From: Sphagnum magellanicum
Lineage: Eukaryota; Streptophyta; Sphagnopsida; Sphagnales; Sphagnaceae
DNA: 64,000 nucleotides
Direction of reading: 5' to 3'
Assembly: GCA_021904315.1 (NCBI GenBank)
Contig: CM038915.1
Coordinates: 12,152,001 to 12,216,000, forward strand
Positions within the stretch are counted from its first letter, which is position 1, and each line of letters begins with the position of its first letter. A program made the translations under genes and the position numbers. Below, in pieces: positions 50,501 through 61,837 of this stretch. The notes below the pieces were generated by a model, which was given only the letters and a program-made list of their open reading frames with translations, had not been told where the DNA came from and searched no databases.

Positions 50501-51200
50501 CCGCCGTTCAAGCGCACAAAATGGAGGATTTCTTCAATGTCGTTAGCACTCTTGAACCAATCCTTGTGCACTGCTTTCTTCTTTGCAGGGGCTGCTGCTT
50601 TGGGGTTGCTGGTGGCAGTTGGCTTGCTGGGGGCAGCAGTGACAGGTTCATCGTCTGTTGAATCTGAACCATCTGAGGCTGCATCTATTGGAACTGTTGC
50701 TGATGTTGTGGCTCCTATTGTTGATGGCTACTTGGCATGCTGCTGAAACTGCTGTGGCTGCACCAGGGAAACTTTCTGCTTGCCTGAGCCTGGCAACCAA
50801 CCCTGCCTCTTTGCAGGAGCGGGAGCTGCCGAGATGGGAGCAACCAGAGGTCTCTTTACAGAACCTTCTGCCCTTGCCTTCCAATCGGCTGCTGCAGATC
50901 TGGCTTCCCTCTCTTGAGGGGTCAGCTGTCTGAAGAAGCTGCTAATGCTGGGTTGGCTTTGGAAAGACATTTTGTGGGCCTGCCAGGCCTTGCTAATCAG
51001 TACAAGGTCGACCCCCCCCCGGAAATGAAGCAAAAAAGGTTCGTTACACACGCGACAGCACGAAGCTTTTTTAGCACCAAAAGGTCCAGTTATGGGGGAA
51101 AACGTTCGTTATAGAAGTCCAAAAGTCATTTATCTGCCCAATAAAGGATCGTTTCGGCCTCCAGCCCGAATTCATTAACGAACCTTTCGTGGTACTACAG
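47520..51200 (-). mobile_element. Pogo-like (Tc1/mariner superfamily) DNA transposon, 3.68 kb
   Basis: The left TIR is 47520-47541, reading CCGTAGTGCCACGAAAGG and onward. The right TIR is 51179-51200; its complement reads CTGTAGTACCACGAAAGG and onward. They match at 20 of 22 bases. TA dinucleotides flank both ends (47518-47519 and 51201-51202), the target duplication expected for this superfamily. A transposase gene runs on the minus strand. Subterminal repeats of an AAGGTCCA word (left) and a GTTCGTTA word (right) suggest binding sites. The end sequence (C-x-GTAGT-x-CC) resembles pogo/Tigger ends. Confidence 0.9.
48108..50970 (-). pseudogene. Pogo-like DDE transposase, interrupted by in-frame TAG codons
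   Basis: Two exons stay in one phase: 50970-49966 (donor GTAAG at 49965) and 49649 onward (acceptor before GTCATC), giving about 848 codons to the stop at 48108. Order of parts: PIP-like QPSISSFF (residues 6-13); basic Pro/Ala linker; helix-turn-helix block (KDWFKSANDIEEI through LRSLPHGRFQ, 50570-50450); CENP-B-type second DNA-binding block (SRQWCRKFTSQEMGWSYKKATTAA, about 50130-50060); DDE_1 catalytic core with NWD-x-TG, LLIDCWSVHKSEEF and a late Asp in QLADTG; and an acidic helical C-terminal extension. In-frame stops: TAG at 50728, 50305, 49632, 49047, 48603, 48423 and 48108 (the last may be native) and TAA at 48642. No frameshift is needed. Two family prolines (FVPGG, QPAD) read Leu. The upstream ATG-less extension to 51051 is probably not coding. 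Confidence 0.88.
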
Positions 51201-51202
51201 TA

Positions 51203-51940
51203 CTCCTCTTTTAGGGCAATAGTTTTAGGGTTTGAAAGGGATTAAGGGGGTTTCCAAGATTGGGGTTTAAGGTCCAGGTTTTAGACCAAATATGCTAGGC
51301 TGGGGATAGGCATGGTAGATCTTATGGGTCCTCCATCCCCAAAGCATTTCAGGCCTCCCAACAAGCACTCGATGGAAAGCCAATAGTTAGCTTTACCTTT
51401 ATGTTTAACTGTGCTTCATCTTTCATCCATTCGCCCATCATTCCCATCCCTCTTAATTTATTTCGGCTAGTCCTTTCATCCTCTTTTGATCCATCGGCCC
51501 TCTTTTTGCTTCACTTACCACATCCATTAAAAGCTTTTCTAGTATTCATCATATGATCCTTTCCTACACGACCCCGTAATCCTTGTCCCTCGTGCGGTTG
51601 TCTATTTAGTATAAAGGGTGGGGGGGGGGGGGGGTTGCATGACATTAACTTTCATGCACCATTCATAGCTAATCATTTATTTTAGGGGCAATGTTGCCCC
51701 CAACTTTACCATGTTCTCTTCTCTCATTATGGACATGGATTGCATCCATAGACATCATTAATGTTTTCCATTTGGGTTTACCTCATCCTTGTTCATACCA
51801 TCATATTCCATATGCTCTTCAAGTTGATGTTCAATGGGCTTTGCATATCCCTTTATCTTGATTAACATCCAATCTTTTCAATATTATAGTTTGGCATTTT
51901 TTTTGTTATTATTTTTTTGGTGTTTGTCCTTTCCTCCACA
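51203..51940. other. Spacer between the pogo-like element and the RT relic
   Basis: Pyrimidine-rich sequence with a G run at about 51618-51634. It may hold the degraded 5-prime part of the neighbouring reverse transcriptase element, but no domain is readable. Confidence 0.4.
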
Positions 51941-51941
51941 G

Positions 51942-54900
51942 GGTGATGAGAAAGGTCACCAAGAAACTCATGCTTACTTGTGTCAATACATGGGTGGCGA
52001 CTAGGAGACATTACATGAGGAACACATGATTAGAACATTCACTTTAACTTCTCACAAATGTTTGGAATCAACTTCAAATCCTACCTCACTTCCATCAACA
52101 TGATTACATTGCGCATGGGTCCTTATTCATGTGAAGGAGTATGTTTGAGTAGTATGTGCATTAGTTTTGAGCACACCTACAACCCCATCTAATAAGACCA
52201 TGGGAGTCCTTCACCTTCTCCATCCATTTGCTAAAAAATTGATTTCCTCCCTTTTGTTGATGATTTCCATCTTGAGATGGAGGTTATTTTAAATCAAAGG
52301 CATTTATCTCTGCCTTGATTTGTTCACCATGTCTTTTTTTTTATGGCCCTTCAAGTATGGTATATGAACTTTTATAATATTATTTTGTCCCAAATGATTT
52401 TATGAGTTGCTTCGACTTTTTTATCAAAATATGGGCACATTGTTCGAAATCGTGTTCCATCTTCAATATCGCATTTTTTTTGTATTTCGACTCTTAATGT
52501 TGGAGAAGCAATCTGGAGACATACATCCCATCATGATTAATGAGGTGACCTATTGCCTAATTGCTCGCACATTGGCTATTCAATTTAGGGATACCCTTGT
52601 AGAACATTTTAGTTTTTATTAGTTTGGTGTAGTGACTCGTGACGAGTGTGAGACAATGGTTCATGGTGTTTGAATAATCTTATATTTGCACTTAAATTGT
52701 GTGGTGTTATAAGTGGATGTTTGTAATGCATTCAATTTGGTGCATGGTCAGTCATTTTTTAAGAGTTACGATCTTTGTTCGATTCTCTAGATTAACGTTT
52801 CTCATCCATTCGACGATTTTATGCACACCCATCCCCACTATTTTTTTTCAAGCTTCCTGACATGGGGATTTTGTAGTCATTTTGTTGGAGTCAGGTACAC
52901 AATAGAGGGACCCATTGGGAAAAACATTGTTTGTTCTAGTTCACCTTCGTGCTCTTCACCCTATAGTAGTAGCCCACCCTACTTGTGTTTTCCCTTTGTT
53001 GGTGGATGATACGCATATAGTAGGTTTTGCGTCAAATGTGGTTCCTCTTTTTTTATGATTACAACATGAGTTTTCAACATTAGAATTTTTAATGCAACTA
53101 ACAAAATGCATAATTTGGTTTTCACAAAGGTTAGACTTGTCAAAGACATGAAGAATCACAAGAAAAAAGGTTAAAGAAAAGGTCTAAATCTAACTTTCAA
53201 ACAAGGAACAAGACAATATTATGTGATTCAAAAATAAAAACACAAGAACTACAAACAAAAACATAAGATGTGTAAGAAAACGTGAAATGGGATCTTTATT
53301 ATGTTAACATATGCAATCATGAACATGAAAAGAACATAACAAAGGTATGGTGCAAAATCATGTTTAAAATTAATATTGAGCAAATTAAAGGAAATGAGGG
53401 GTCCTACTTCTAGTTATACCCTTTTGGGGACATAGTTCAAAGAAGTTTCCAAGGAGTGTTGATAATGTCGACTTAATGTTGAAAGGTCTGGTAAGGTGAG
53501 CAAGTCTTTCATATCACCTCATAACCCAAATTGTAACTGACTTTTGAGCACTACGTCACCCCATGAAATATTGCAAGTTAATTATTTGAACTCTAATGCA
53601 TATATTGCAGCTAAACAAGATCTTTGACAAAGATATCATATCTTAATGTTAGACATACATTTTTTGTCCAAATCTCCAAAGGTGGCATTGAACTTTTCAA
53701 GAAATGTTTCAAAATCATTAAGTAAGGGTGATTGATGCTCCAACAAAGGTGCGAACCAATCAAAGGTCATGCCTAACAACAAGGTGTCAATGAGTCCAAT
53801 TTGACTAGTTGGATATTGATGAGGATGAAATCAGATGACCAAACACACTTGATTAACAAAACCTCGAAACTTTCAACGTGTGTCATCGAACTTGTCAGGT
53901 AGGCTAATCCGTGGTTCTTTTGGTTGGGGTTGTGTTGTCGAAACGCATCCTAAAGAGTTCAAAACTTGATTAGTTTGTGAATGAACAATAGATTCACAAA
54001 ATGTTTGATTTTCTTATTCAAAATTCCTAAGAATTTTTTTAAAAAATTCCATGGATGTAAACATGATTATGAACATTGTGAAATATGACACTAATAAGAG
54101 GTGGGTATTCCACAACTTTAATTAACAAAAAGTGGGTATTCTTCGATTTCTTGAAAACTTTTCCTTTGAAAAAAAAAAGTAATCCACACTCAACTCTAAA
54201 AGGAATCTAACTCCTAAATGCCTTATAAACGCAAAAATAGATGTAAAAATAAACTTAATGGAATTTGTTCAAACTATTAAGGAGACAAAAGACCACAAAA
54301 ATCAAAGCTAAAGAAAAGGTTTAAGTTTAACTTTCAAATAAGGAATAAGACAAGATTATGTGATTCAAAAACAAAAATAGAAAAACTACAAATAAGAACA
54401 CGAGATGTGCAAAACAAATGTGAAAACAAATATTTATTATGCTAACATATGTAAACATGAACATGACAAAGGTATGGTGCAAGATCATGCTTAAGACTAG
54501 TGTTGAATAGACTAAAGGAAATAAGGGGTCGTACTTCTATTTATACCCCTTTAGGAATCTAATTCAAGGAAGTTTCTAAGGAGGCTTCTATGTGTGCATC
54601 GAGTAAGGAAATTTCTTGAAAACCTTCCTAATTGAGAATCAATTATGAGTTAACTAAAACTTAAATGAAAGTTAACTTAAACTTAACTTAAACTTAATTA
54701 AGAGTCAACTTGGAATTAATTAAGGTTAATTAAGAATTTATTTGAGAGTTAGCTAGAACTTAATTTGAAGTTGATTAGGAGTTAATTAGGAGTTAACTCG
54801 GACTTAATTAGAAATTAACTAAAAATTAATTAAAAGTGCATTAAAATTTAATTAGAAGTTAATTAAAAATGAACTGAAACTAAATTAAAAATTATGTACA

Positions 54901-56080
54901 AGTTCAATACAAATCATGGATGAACATTCAAATGAATGAACCACATGGCATTGGCATCCATGATAGGACCACTTTATATCATTTCCTTTTAACTTTCTTA
55001 CTCCCAACTTGGGTTTTTGTATTTTGGGCGCACTAATGGGATCTAGATCATTCGTTGAATCGTTTGTGGCTAAGGCTATTCATGAAGATCTGGGGATGAT
55101 ATTTGGTCTCCTTATTTTTATAGATCCTTAGATGACTTTTATGATGTTTTTGGTGTGCTATGCCTAACACCCTAGCTATTTGTTTTGTATAGTGTTTCCA
55201 TCTCCAAATATTTTACAACATTACATTAAGTTTGACACTTGTACCATATTTATGTTGGAGAAGTTACTTGGTGCGAGATTTTTTGGTGGTTTTATCAATC
55301 ACCTAATTCGTCGTCAAACCAGTTTTCTTACTTTTTTAAACAAGTTCGGTTTCTTTTCTATAATTCAGACTATTGCCCTCGCATTTTTGGGATGTTGAGC
55401 ATTAATGCTCCTACATTTGTCATTCATTTCAAATAGGATGATCACCCTATTCTTCTGGATGTAGTAACACATGTTGAAACTAGCACTTCCCCATTCCAGA
55501 TGGCACTATGAAATACTCAAACCTTGTTACCCCAAGTTGTCCATTTTTAGGTCCCACCCCTTGAAAGCCTAATGGTTTAGTTTTATCCTTAGTTGCAAGT
55601 TTCTTTGGCAGATTACCTACATAAGTAAGAGTTTTTTTGCTTTTAGTAGACACTCCTTCAAATATCATGTGAGCATGTTTCCGCTCATATGCAGGTCCAA
55701 GGGGTTTAATGTTTAGGGTTATTAGCTCATTTTACCACACTTACATTTTGTTTATCTTCCATTCCTTTTTTTATAACACTATGTACCCATTTTGGATGCC
55801 CATTTTTTACGGTGTTGGTGTGGTCATACTATTGATAATCTAGGTACCCATTTGTTTTGGTGCCCCTGCAAGAATGAACGTACAATAGCCCATGATATAC
55901 TTTGGGATATTGTTGCAACTATTGCTTTGGAAAGTGGAACACACATTCAAAAGGAGGTCTCCCACCTTTTCCTTCGCCACACCCCACTATGAGTGGATAT
56001 TTTTATCACCAAATATGACTTTCGAACTTTAATGGATGTTGTCATTGCTGACCTAACTCGCATAGATATGGTGTAATGAA
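51942..56080 (+). pseudogene. Decayed non-LTR (LINE-type) reverse transcriptase gene, split by an LTR insertion
   Basis: The left half (51942-53150) reads, with many stops and shifts, as a reverse transcriptase. Segments seen: HPIMINEVTYCLIARTLAIQF (52525-52590), MVHGV and a VDVCNAFN-VH segment near 52700-52745, a GVRYTIEGPIGK segment standing for the GxxQGDPxG motif (52885-52922), then LLVDDTHIVGF (52999-53028, the catalytic DD of the palm) and KCIIWFS. The right half (54975-56080) continues with LGFCILGALMGSRSFVESF, FPSPNILQHYIKFDT, LLGARFFGGF, RRQTSFLTFL and a C-terminal zinc-knuckle-like CGHTIDNLGTHLFWCPCKNERTIAHD, ending DVVIADLTRIDMV. The two halves are separated by the minus-strand LTR element. 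Confidence 0.75.
53150..54960 (-). mobile_element. Internally deleted gag-bearing LTR retrotransposon nested in the RT relic
   Basis: Two direct repeats, about 53150-53465 and 54290-54600 or beyond, share AAAGAAAAGGT-TAA, ATTATGTGATTCAAAAA, CATGACAAAGGTATGGTGCA-like and TTCTA-TTATACCC segments in order. The right copy has a minus-strand TATA box (54538-54545) and runs on to about 54960 through an AATTAACT-rich U3-like tract. Between them the minus strand encodes a gag remnant (53480-53930): EPRISLPDKFDDTR, then LIDTLLLGM-x-x-DWFAPLLE and FLEKFNATFGD, typical of Ty3/Gypsy-type gag. Pol is absent and the left LTR begins abruptly after gag, so an internal deletion is inferred. Exact ends and a target duplication were not resolved. 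Confidence 0.62.
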
Positions 56081-56089
56081 CATCAACAA

Positions 56090-59000
56090 CAACAACATAT
56101 GTAGCAATGATGGTTGCTCAAGAAAAGATGTGTGATCATATGCTGAACGAGCACCAAAAGATGATTTCATTTTCGTTTTGATTCATTTGTTACTGCTTGT
56201 GCATAGACCATTATCGCGCATCATTAATAGTCTTTTTTAGTCCCTTCGATGCTTATTTCTTACTATTAACAATGCATGTCCATAACAACGTGCACAAGCC
56301 ATAGTTTAGCGGGCTATTGCATTTAATTCGGGTTCTTGATTTCTTCCACACATCATAGTTAGTGCACCTCCATCATTAACCAATTTGTGGTAGATGACAA
56401 TCCTTTTCTTTTAGGTCTTCTTTGTTATCATTTATTGTCATTGCCATGAATCCTTTTTGCATAGGGTTCTTACCTTATTTTTGTTGATTGTTTGCTTTTG
56501 GTTTTTTTTTGGATTGTGTTTACTTGTGTTTTCATTTGCCTTGTACTTTTGAAGGATGGGTTCCCATCCTTGATTTTTATTTACAAGGTTTTTCTTCCTC
56601 TTTAAATGAAGATTTGAAACCAATTCCAGTCAATTTGAAGTGACATGTACACGACATTCTTTAAAAAGGAAATTCAATTAGCCTAGACCAAAAATTGAAT
56701 TAAAGAAAAAGCTCATGGTTTGGAGAACCAAGATGTAAACTAAGGTTTAAACTTGTTTCTTTCATTGCTTTCATTTTTTTTCACTTATTTTTAAGTTGAA
56801 ATTGTGCAAGGATGGAAAACATTTTGTGGATTAAGGACATTATTGAAAGCACACACAACATTCCATTTTTTAACACATTTAGTGTTGAGATGGCAAGATT
56901 TTCAGATCCACACAAGGTTGTTGTTCGAAGGAATGCATTTTCAATCCTTGCAAGTGCAAAAAATGAAAGTGTTTTAAAAATGAAAATGAAAAATTTTGGT
57001 CATGGAAAGTTGAAGCACCCATTTTCACAAATTGAAGAAAATTTGGATTTACAAGATAATAACAAGGAAGAAAATGATTGTAATTACAATGAAAGAGAAA
57101 GATGAAGAAAGCAAGAAGGTTAAAAAATTTGAGCAAATGGTAAAATATTATTTTTGATTGTAGCATGATGAGAAATGGAACTTGACTTTGCCAAAAATAC
57201 AAAGAAACAAGATAAATTCCAACTTACATGAGACCTTAGTTGTGCTTGTTTTGATAAAATTTGTTTTTAAATTTAAAAATTGAGTGAAATGATATAATTT
57301 TTGAAAGCAAGGTAAGGAAAAAAAGACAACAACTCAATGCATTGCCATAATACAAACTAAAACCACCAATATCTTGTGCCTATGCTCATTATTGTGTGTG
57401 TAATAGGAAGCCAAGACTAAGAAAAAGAACATGAGAAAACTGAAAAAAATTAAAATAAAATGTCAACCTAATCTTTTCACATGTGATCTCACATTCTTAC
57501 CAATTAGACCCTAAAAATTGGACCTATGCCTTTAGGCACACTCATTGTATTTTACTTTAAAAAAGAATTTAACATGAAAAAAGGTCCAAGTCAAAGGTCC
57601 AACTTCTTTCAATTTGTCTCAAATTGGTTTTTAAAATTTTGGACCCTTAATTGTTATCTAAAGTTGTGGTTCTAAGACCCAAAAAAAAACCTCCACATCA
57701 CATAGTAACTCAAAATTGGCAACAACCTTTGCCTCACTTGTAGAATCAATTGCCATCTTTGTTCACCAAGTCTTGTATTCCTTCAATAACCTTTTTGTTG
57801 GGTTCCACACGCTTATCACATGGGCTAGGATGTTTCTCAAGTTCTTACAGTTGCCTTTGGTATGCAACAACTTTGCTAGTTTCTAAAATTCATTGAAATT
57901 TGTTTTTAGACTTTTATAGAAATAGCTTATAAGTGTGCAATGATTGAAACAAAACTTCCAACCCTAATTGGCACTGACTTGAGCTTGTTCAATATTTGAA
58001 CAACCATGCAATGGACAACTTCTACAAAAGGGGCATACTTTCCTACAACTACACAAGGACATGGGTTCTTTTTCCCTAGAAGACACTAATTGCATCAACC
58101 CTAAATCTCACCAAACATCATGCAAATGGTTCCCTTATTACACCATCATCAATAATCAAAGCTTCATAATTCAACTAGGTGAGACTACTAGACCCATAAT
58201 GTGGAACCACATTAAGGTGGAACACGAAAGGGGTTCACAAATTAGATTTTAACAGTTTTCAAATTTTCAATTGTATCTCATTTTAATTTATGTGCAAATG
58301 ATAAAATGGGATTCACATCAACAATCGTTTTAAGCATCAAAACACACAAAGTACAAAATTCATGACAATGTTTTTGAAGTCCAATTCAAATTTTATATAT
58401 ATAGGTATTTTGAAAAATCTTATGGAATTTCCAAAATGCATCAAATCACCTCATGAAATGCACCACAAAATATATCTATAATCAAGAATGTTTTTGGACA
58501 TAATGGATAAATGAATGTGACATAAAATTGAATCAAGTGTGTATTTTTTTTTGGTTTGGAAAAAGAATTCGCCTAAAAAAGGTGAGGTCCTAAAAAGTCC
58601 ATTACTTATCATGATAATACATTTGAAGATTTTTTTTAAAAAAAATTTATAAAGGAAAAAATATATTGTAACTATCCAAACTAATTTACCATCAATGTTC
58701 ATCGAGTTTTCTTAACAATCCATCCCCCTTAACTTATGTCAAACTTGTCAAAAATCCTTTTTATTTTTTCAATTATGGACTTTCATGGAGTACCATGAAA
58801 CCACACAACCATCATGAACTCACACTAGAGACAAAAGAACATTGGGAGTTTGATGCTAGTTTTAGACCACATACACATGAATAGAAGCGTCAATATGGTT
58901 ATGTATGGATGTCACTTCATTGTGAGAAATTGCTATGCAATTGGTTACATTTACAACCTTTTGATTTGTGTCTCCTAGTTCATTGTGCATGTAATATTCA

Positions 59001-59370
59001 ACCATCAACCAAGCACTTAAATCAATCCATTATTTGGGAATATAGTTGGGTATTTCAATTACACTTATTTAACCACTCACAGTTAATTGGGGGCCTAATC
59101 TTCACTACATAGGTACAAGATGATTTTAAACCACCAATTTTTTTATTACTATCTCAATGCAAAGTGTTTAGTCACTACACCACATTGTCCATGCAAGTTG
59201 AAACAAAGGGTGTATTCACATTAGGTTACCACACAAGAACCAAGACCCAATCCTGTGATTTGTCTTGCGTCCTGTGATGAAATAAACATTTTGAGATGTT
59301 AAATTTCAATTGTTTCGTGTCTTGTGACAAAATGAACATATTAAGATGTTCAACAACATATGGTGGATAT
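56090..59370. other. AT-rich intergenic DNA
   Basis: The frames at 56812-57105 and on the opposite strand 56879-57202 overlap and neither resembles a known protein. No RNA gene or element ends recognised. Confidence 0.5.
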
Positions 59371-59384
59371 GTAAATGTTTCATA

Positions 59385-59510
59385 CTTCAACCAATATATG
59401 ATACAATTGATGATAAAATCTAATTCAAAAAAAATTGGATTGTAAGACTTCAACCAATATATAATAGAATTGATGATAAAATCTAATTCAACAAAATTTG
59501 GATTGTAAGA
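59385..59510. repeat. 63-bp tandem duplication
   Basis: CTTCAACCAATATAT starts at 59385 and again at 59448, with the following AATTGATGATAAAATCTAAT and TTGGATTGTAAGA segments nearly identical. The period is a multiple of three and leaves the minus-strand frame open, but the frame is unrecognised. Confidence 0.88.
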
Positions 59511-59519
59511 TTCAAAAGA

Positions 59520-60420
59520 TACTTCCAATATAACGCTTCACATTTTGAGTGTCAAAAGTCTTATTAAATAATTATATAGTTTTAAATGTTTGTGACCTTT
59601 ATTTCCTTCCCGACCTTTGGAAGGTAACCTAATCAATAACAAAATTAATAGAATTTCTATGAAGATTATCAATTTTCAGGTGCATCCTCAATTGCTGAAT
59701 ATTTTTGAAGTGATTAAATTTTAGTGGAAGTCAATATGAAATATTGAAACTGGGCACCAGATAGCATATTTATTTATTTTTTAATTTATATATGGTATAG
59801 GACTTGAAAACTTTCATCGATTGTTAGTGGCAGCATTTGAAAGCTTCATGAAGAAAATTGAAGAAAAAATGATGAAACTCAAAATAGCACTAATTTTCAC
59901 AGTATTAAACCAGTAGCGTACACTTTTTCACAGCATATTTCTCCAGAGAAAAAGTTGTCCTCACATCCTGACTTTTCACTAAACTCGGTTTGAAGTCACT
60001 AAACTCGGTTTTTTGGTCCTCAGTTTGAGGACTAAACTGAAGACTAATTAAACTGAATTTTGCAACTGAGGATCTAAGCTTTTCTTCTGATCCATCCCAC
60101 AGTTTTGGCTGACTTTGCAGGTAACTTTAATACACAAAAACAAGAGTCCCTTCACTTGCCAATAATATTGAGTTTATTGCAAATGACAAATGCAGGCCTC
60201 TTTTCAAACTAGTTAATTAGCACAAGAGCTTTTTACTTAGGTGTAGGAAGGATTTACTTGCATCACCGATAACTACATTTATTTGCATCAGATCCCGAGA
60301 GGTATAGTCTATATTATTCTTGAAGATCTGCACCTTGGTATTCATAGAAGTGCCTGATCAAGAAGCTGTTTTCTTCTTCCTTTTTTTTGGTGTGCCAAAT
60401 TGTTTGTCGGTTGCTCCCCC
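59520..60420. other. Intergenic DNA and probable 3-prime UTR of the glycine-rich gene
   Basis: No separate gene recognised. A repeated CACTAAACTCGGTTT word occurs near 59980-60012. The part nearest 60420 is probably transcribed with the minus-strand glycine-rich gene. Confidence 0.45.
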
Positions 60421-60421
60421 T

Positions 60422-61837
60422 CTACTGCTGTCCTTGGTTACCCTTGTTCTCGAAATGCTGTTCAATGGGAAGAAGAGAGATCGGGAAATGAATCGTCAAT
60501 GACAGAACTTTGTTTCTAGATCAAAGGCGCCTAATTCTCAACAAATTAGTTTACATACTGATGAGACAAAGTTCGACGACTGCAGAGAATTTCGCTTCTG
60601 AAGTAAAAAAAATGTAGCACAAAGTGCACCCAGCCAAGATTTAACACTTGGGCTGGTCTCGGCATGAGCTGGGTCCAATTTCTGCGACTCAAGAGATATT
60701 ATTATCTTCGTCGAGAATAGACAATCTCTTCACTTGATTATAACAGTGGTAGCTCCTATGGAATTTTGATGATCAGGTCACACCCAATAATATTCGACAA
60801 AACACATGTAAAAACAAATTAAATTAGCAGCTGTGGTAGTGGGTTCATGAGCTGCAGATCCTTACTTCATATGTCTCATAACCAGCGGCGCCCAGAGCTG
60901 CCGTTCCGACAACACCGCCTGCAATCTCCTCTTCGTGATGGTGCTTCTGCGTCTTGTCGTCACCGGTACTCTGCGCAGGATCGGTCTGCAGATCATCATG
61001 AGCACATGATCACAATTAGGAGTTTAATTTATAAATTTCGTGCTAATTTAAGTCCGTGCAGGAATATATAAACCACACTTATAATAATTAGAGAGAACTG
61101 CAGACCTTATTATAGATATATCTATACAATCCACTCTGCAATTTCTAAAGCAAGGTTGCAGCAAACGAGGTGAAAACCTCAAGTACTAGCTGCCTTATAT
61201 AACTACAATATCTTCACTATCACCCAGGAGTGCGGGAATTATGAGTTGTAAAGATGGACACTTGATCAATGAATGCCACACTATCTAGTTGAAGACATGA
61301 ATTACTGTGCTCTTACAATGACTATATACTAAGATTACTGATCTGCTATATTATATGTGTACAAGCTTGCACTTGGTCAACAATTGAGATCCGCGAGTAG
61401 TATAGCTTAATTACCGTCGGGTCCGTGCCAGTGGTGTTCCCATAGCCAGCAGACTGATCGCCCCCCACAGCGCCATAGCCGCCACCCGCCTGGTCTTGTC
61501 CTCCTCCTCCTCCTCCATAGCCGCCTGACTGGTCTTGTCCACCTCCTCCTCCATAGCCGCCTGACTGGTCTTGTCCTCCTCCTCCTCCTCCATAGCCGCC
61601 TGACTGGTCTTGTCCACCTCCTCCTCCATAGCCGCCTGACTGGTCTTGTCCTCCTCCTCCTCCTCCTCCTCCTCCATAGCCGCCTGACTGGTTTAGTCCT
61701 CCATCAGCTCCATAGCCGCCCGACTGATCTTGCCCACCTCCTCCTCCTCCTCCATAGCCACCACCAGACTGGTCCTGACCAGCTCCTCCATAGCCAGACT
61801 GGCCGTAGTTGGGATCCTGCTGTCCATATCCTGCCAT
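60422..61837 (-). CDS. Gly/Tyr/Gln-rich low-complexity protein with glycine-zipper-like tail
   Basis: Three exons, all phase 0: 61837-61415, 60985-60866 and 60457-60422 (TAG), giving 192 residues. Splice sites are good: donors GTAATT and GTAAGG, acceptors CTGCAG and TTGAACAG. Residues 1-141 start MAGYGQQDPNYGQSGYGG and consist of about eight GQDQSGGYGGGG-type repeats. The C-terminal 51 residues differ sharply: TDPAQSTGDDKTQKHHHEEE, then a small-residue helix AGGVVGTAALGAAGYETYEHF with GxxxG spacing. There is no signal peptide, so a cytosolic or nuclear protein is likely. The tail resembles small plant stress proteins with His-rich/alanine-glycine helices, but I cannot assign a named family. 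I chose the Met at 61837 over 61867 because the repeat-type sequence starts there. Confidence 0.72.
61480..61770. repeat. Coding minisatellite in the glycine-rich gene
   Basis: The plus strand shows repeated CCTCCTCC runs followed by ATAGCCGCCTGACTGGTCTT at intervals of roughly 39-60 bases. Unit length varies by multiples of three, so the reading frame is kept and only the number of glycines changes. Confidence 0.9.

Noticed and set aside
21401..50730. TAG read as glutamine by an altered genetic code
   Set aside because: Both transposases would read through neatly, but NOG1 ends with TAG exactly after its expected C-terminus GKTDRR. The GT29 and GT77 genes contain no internal TAG in frame. 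Decay of CAG codons explains the transposons better.
53150..54960. Complete autonomous LTR retrotransposon
   Set aside because: Only gag remnants lie between the repeats. No protease, reverse transcriptase or integrase is readable on the minus strand.
60847..61071. Plus-strand 74-codon ORF
   Set aside because: Antisense to exon 2 of the glycine-rich gene, whose splice sites and frame agree at both ends.
61411..61677. Glu-rich minus-strand ORF (MEEEEEEEEDKTSQAAM repeats)
   Set aside because: An alternative frame of the same minisatellite. The Gly/Tyr/Gln frame has the start context and correct splicing to downstream exons.
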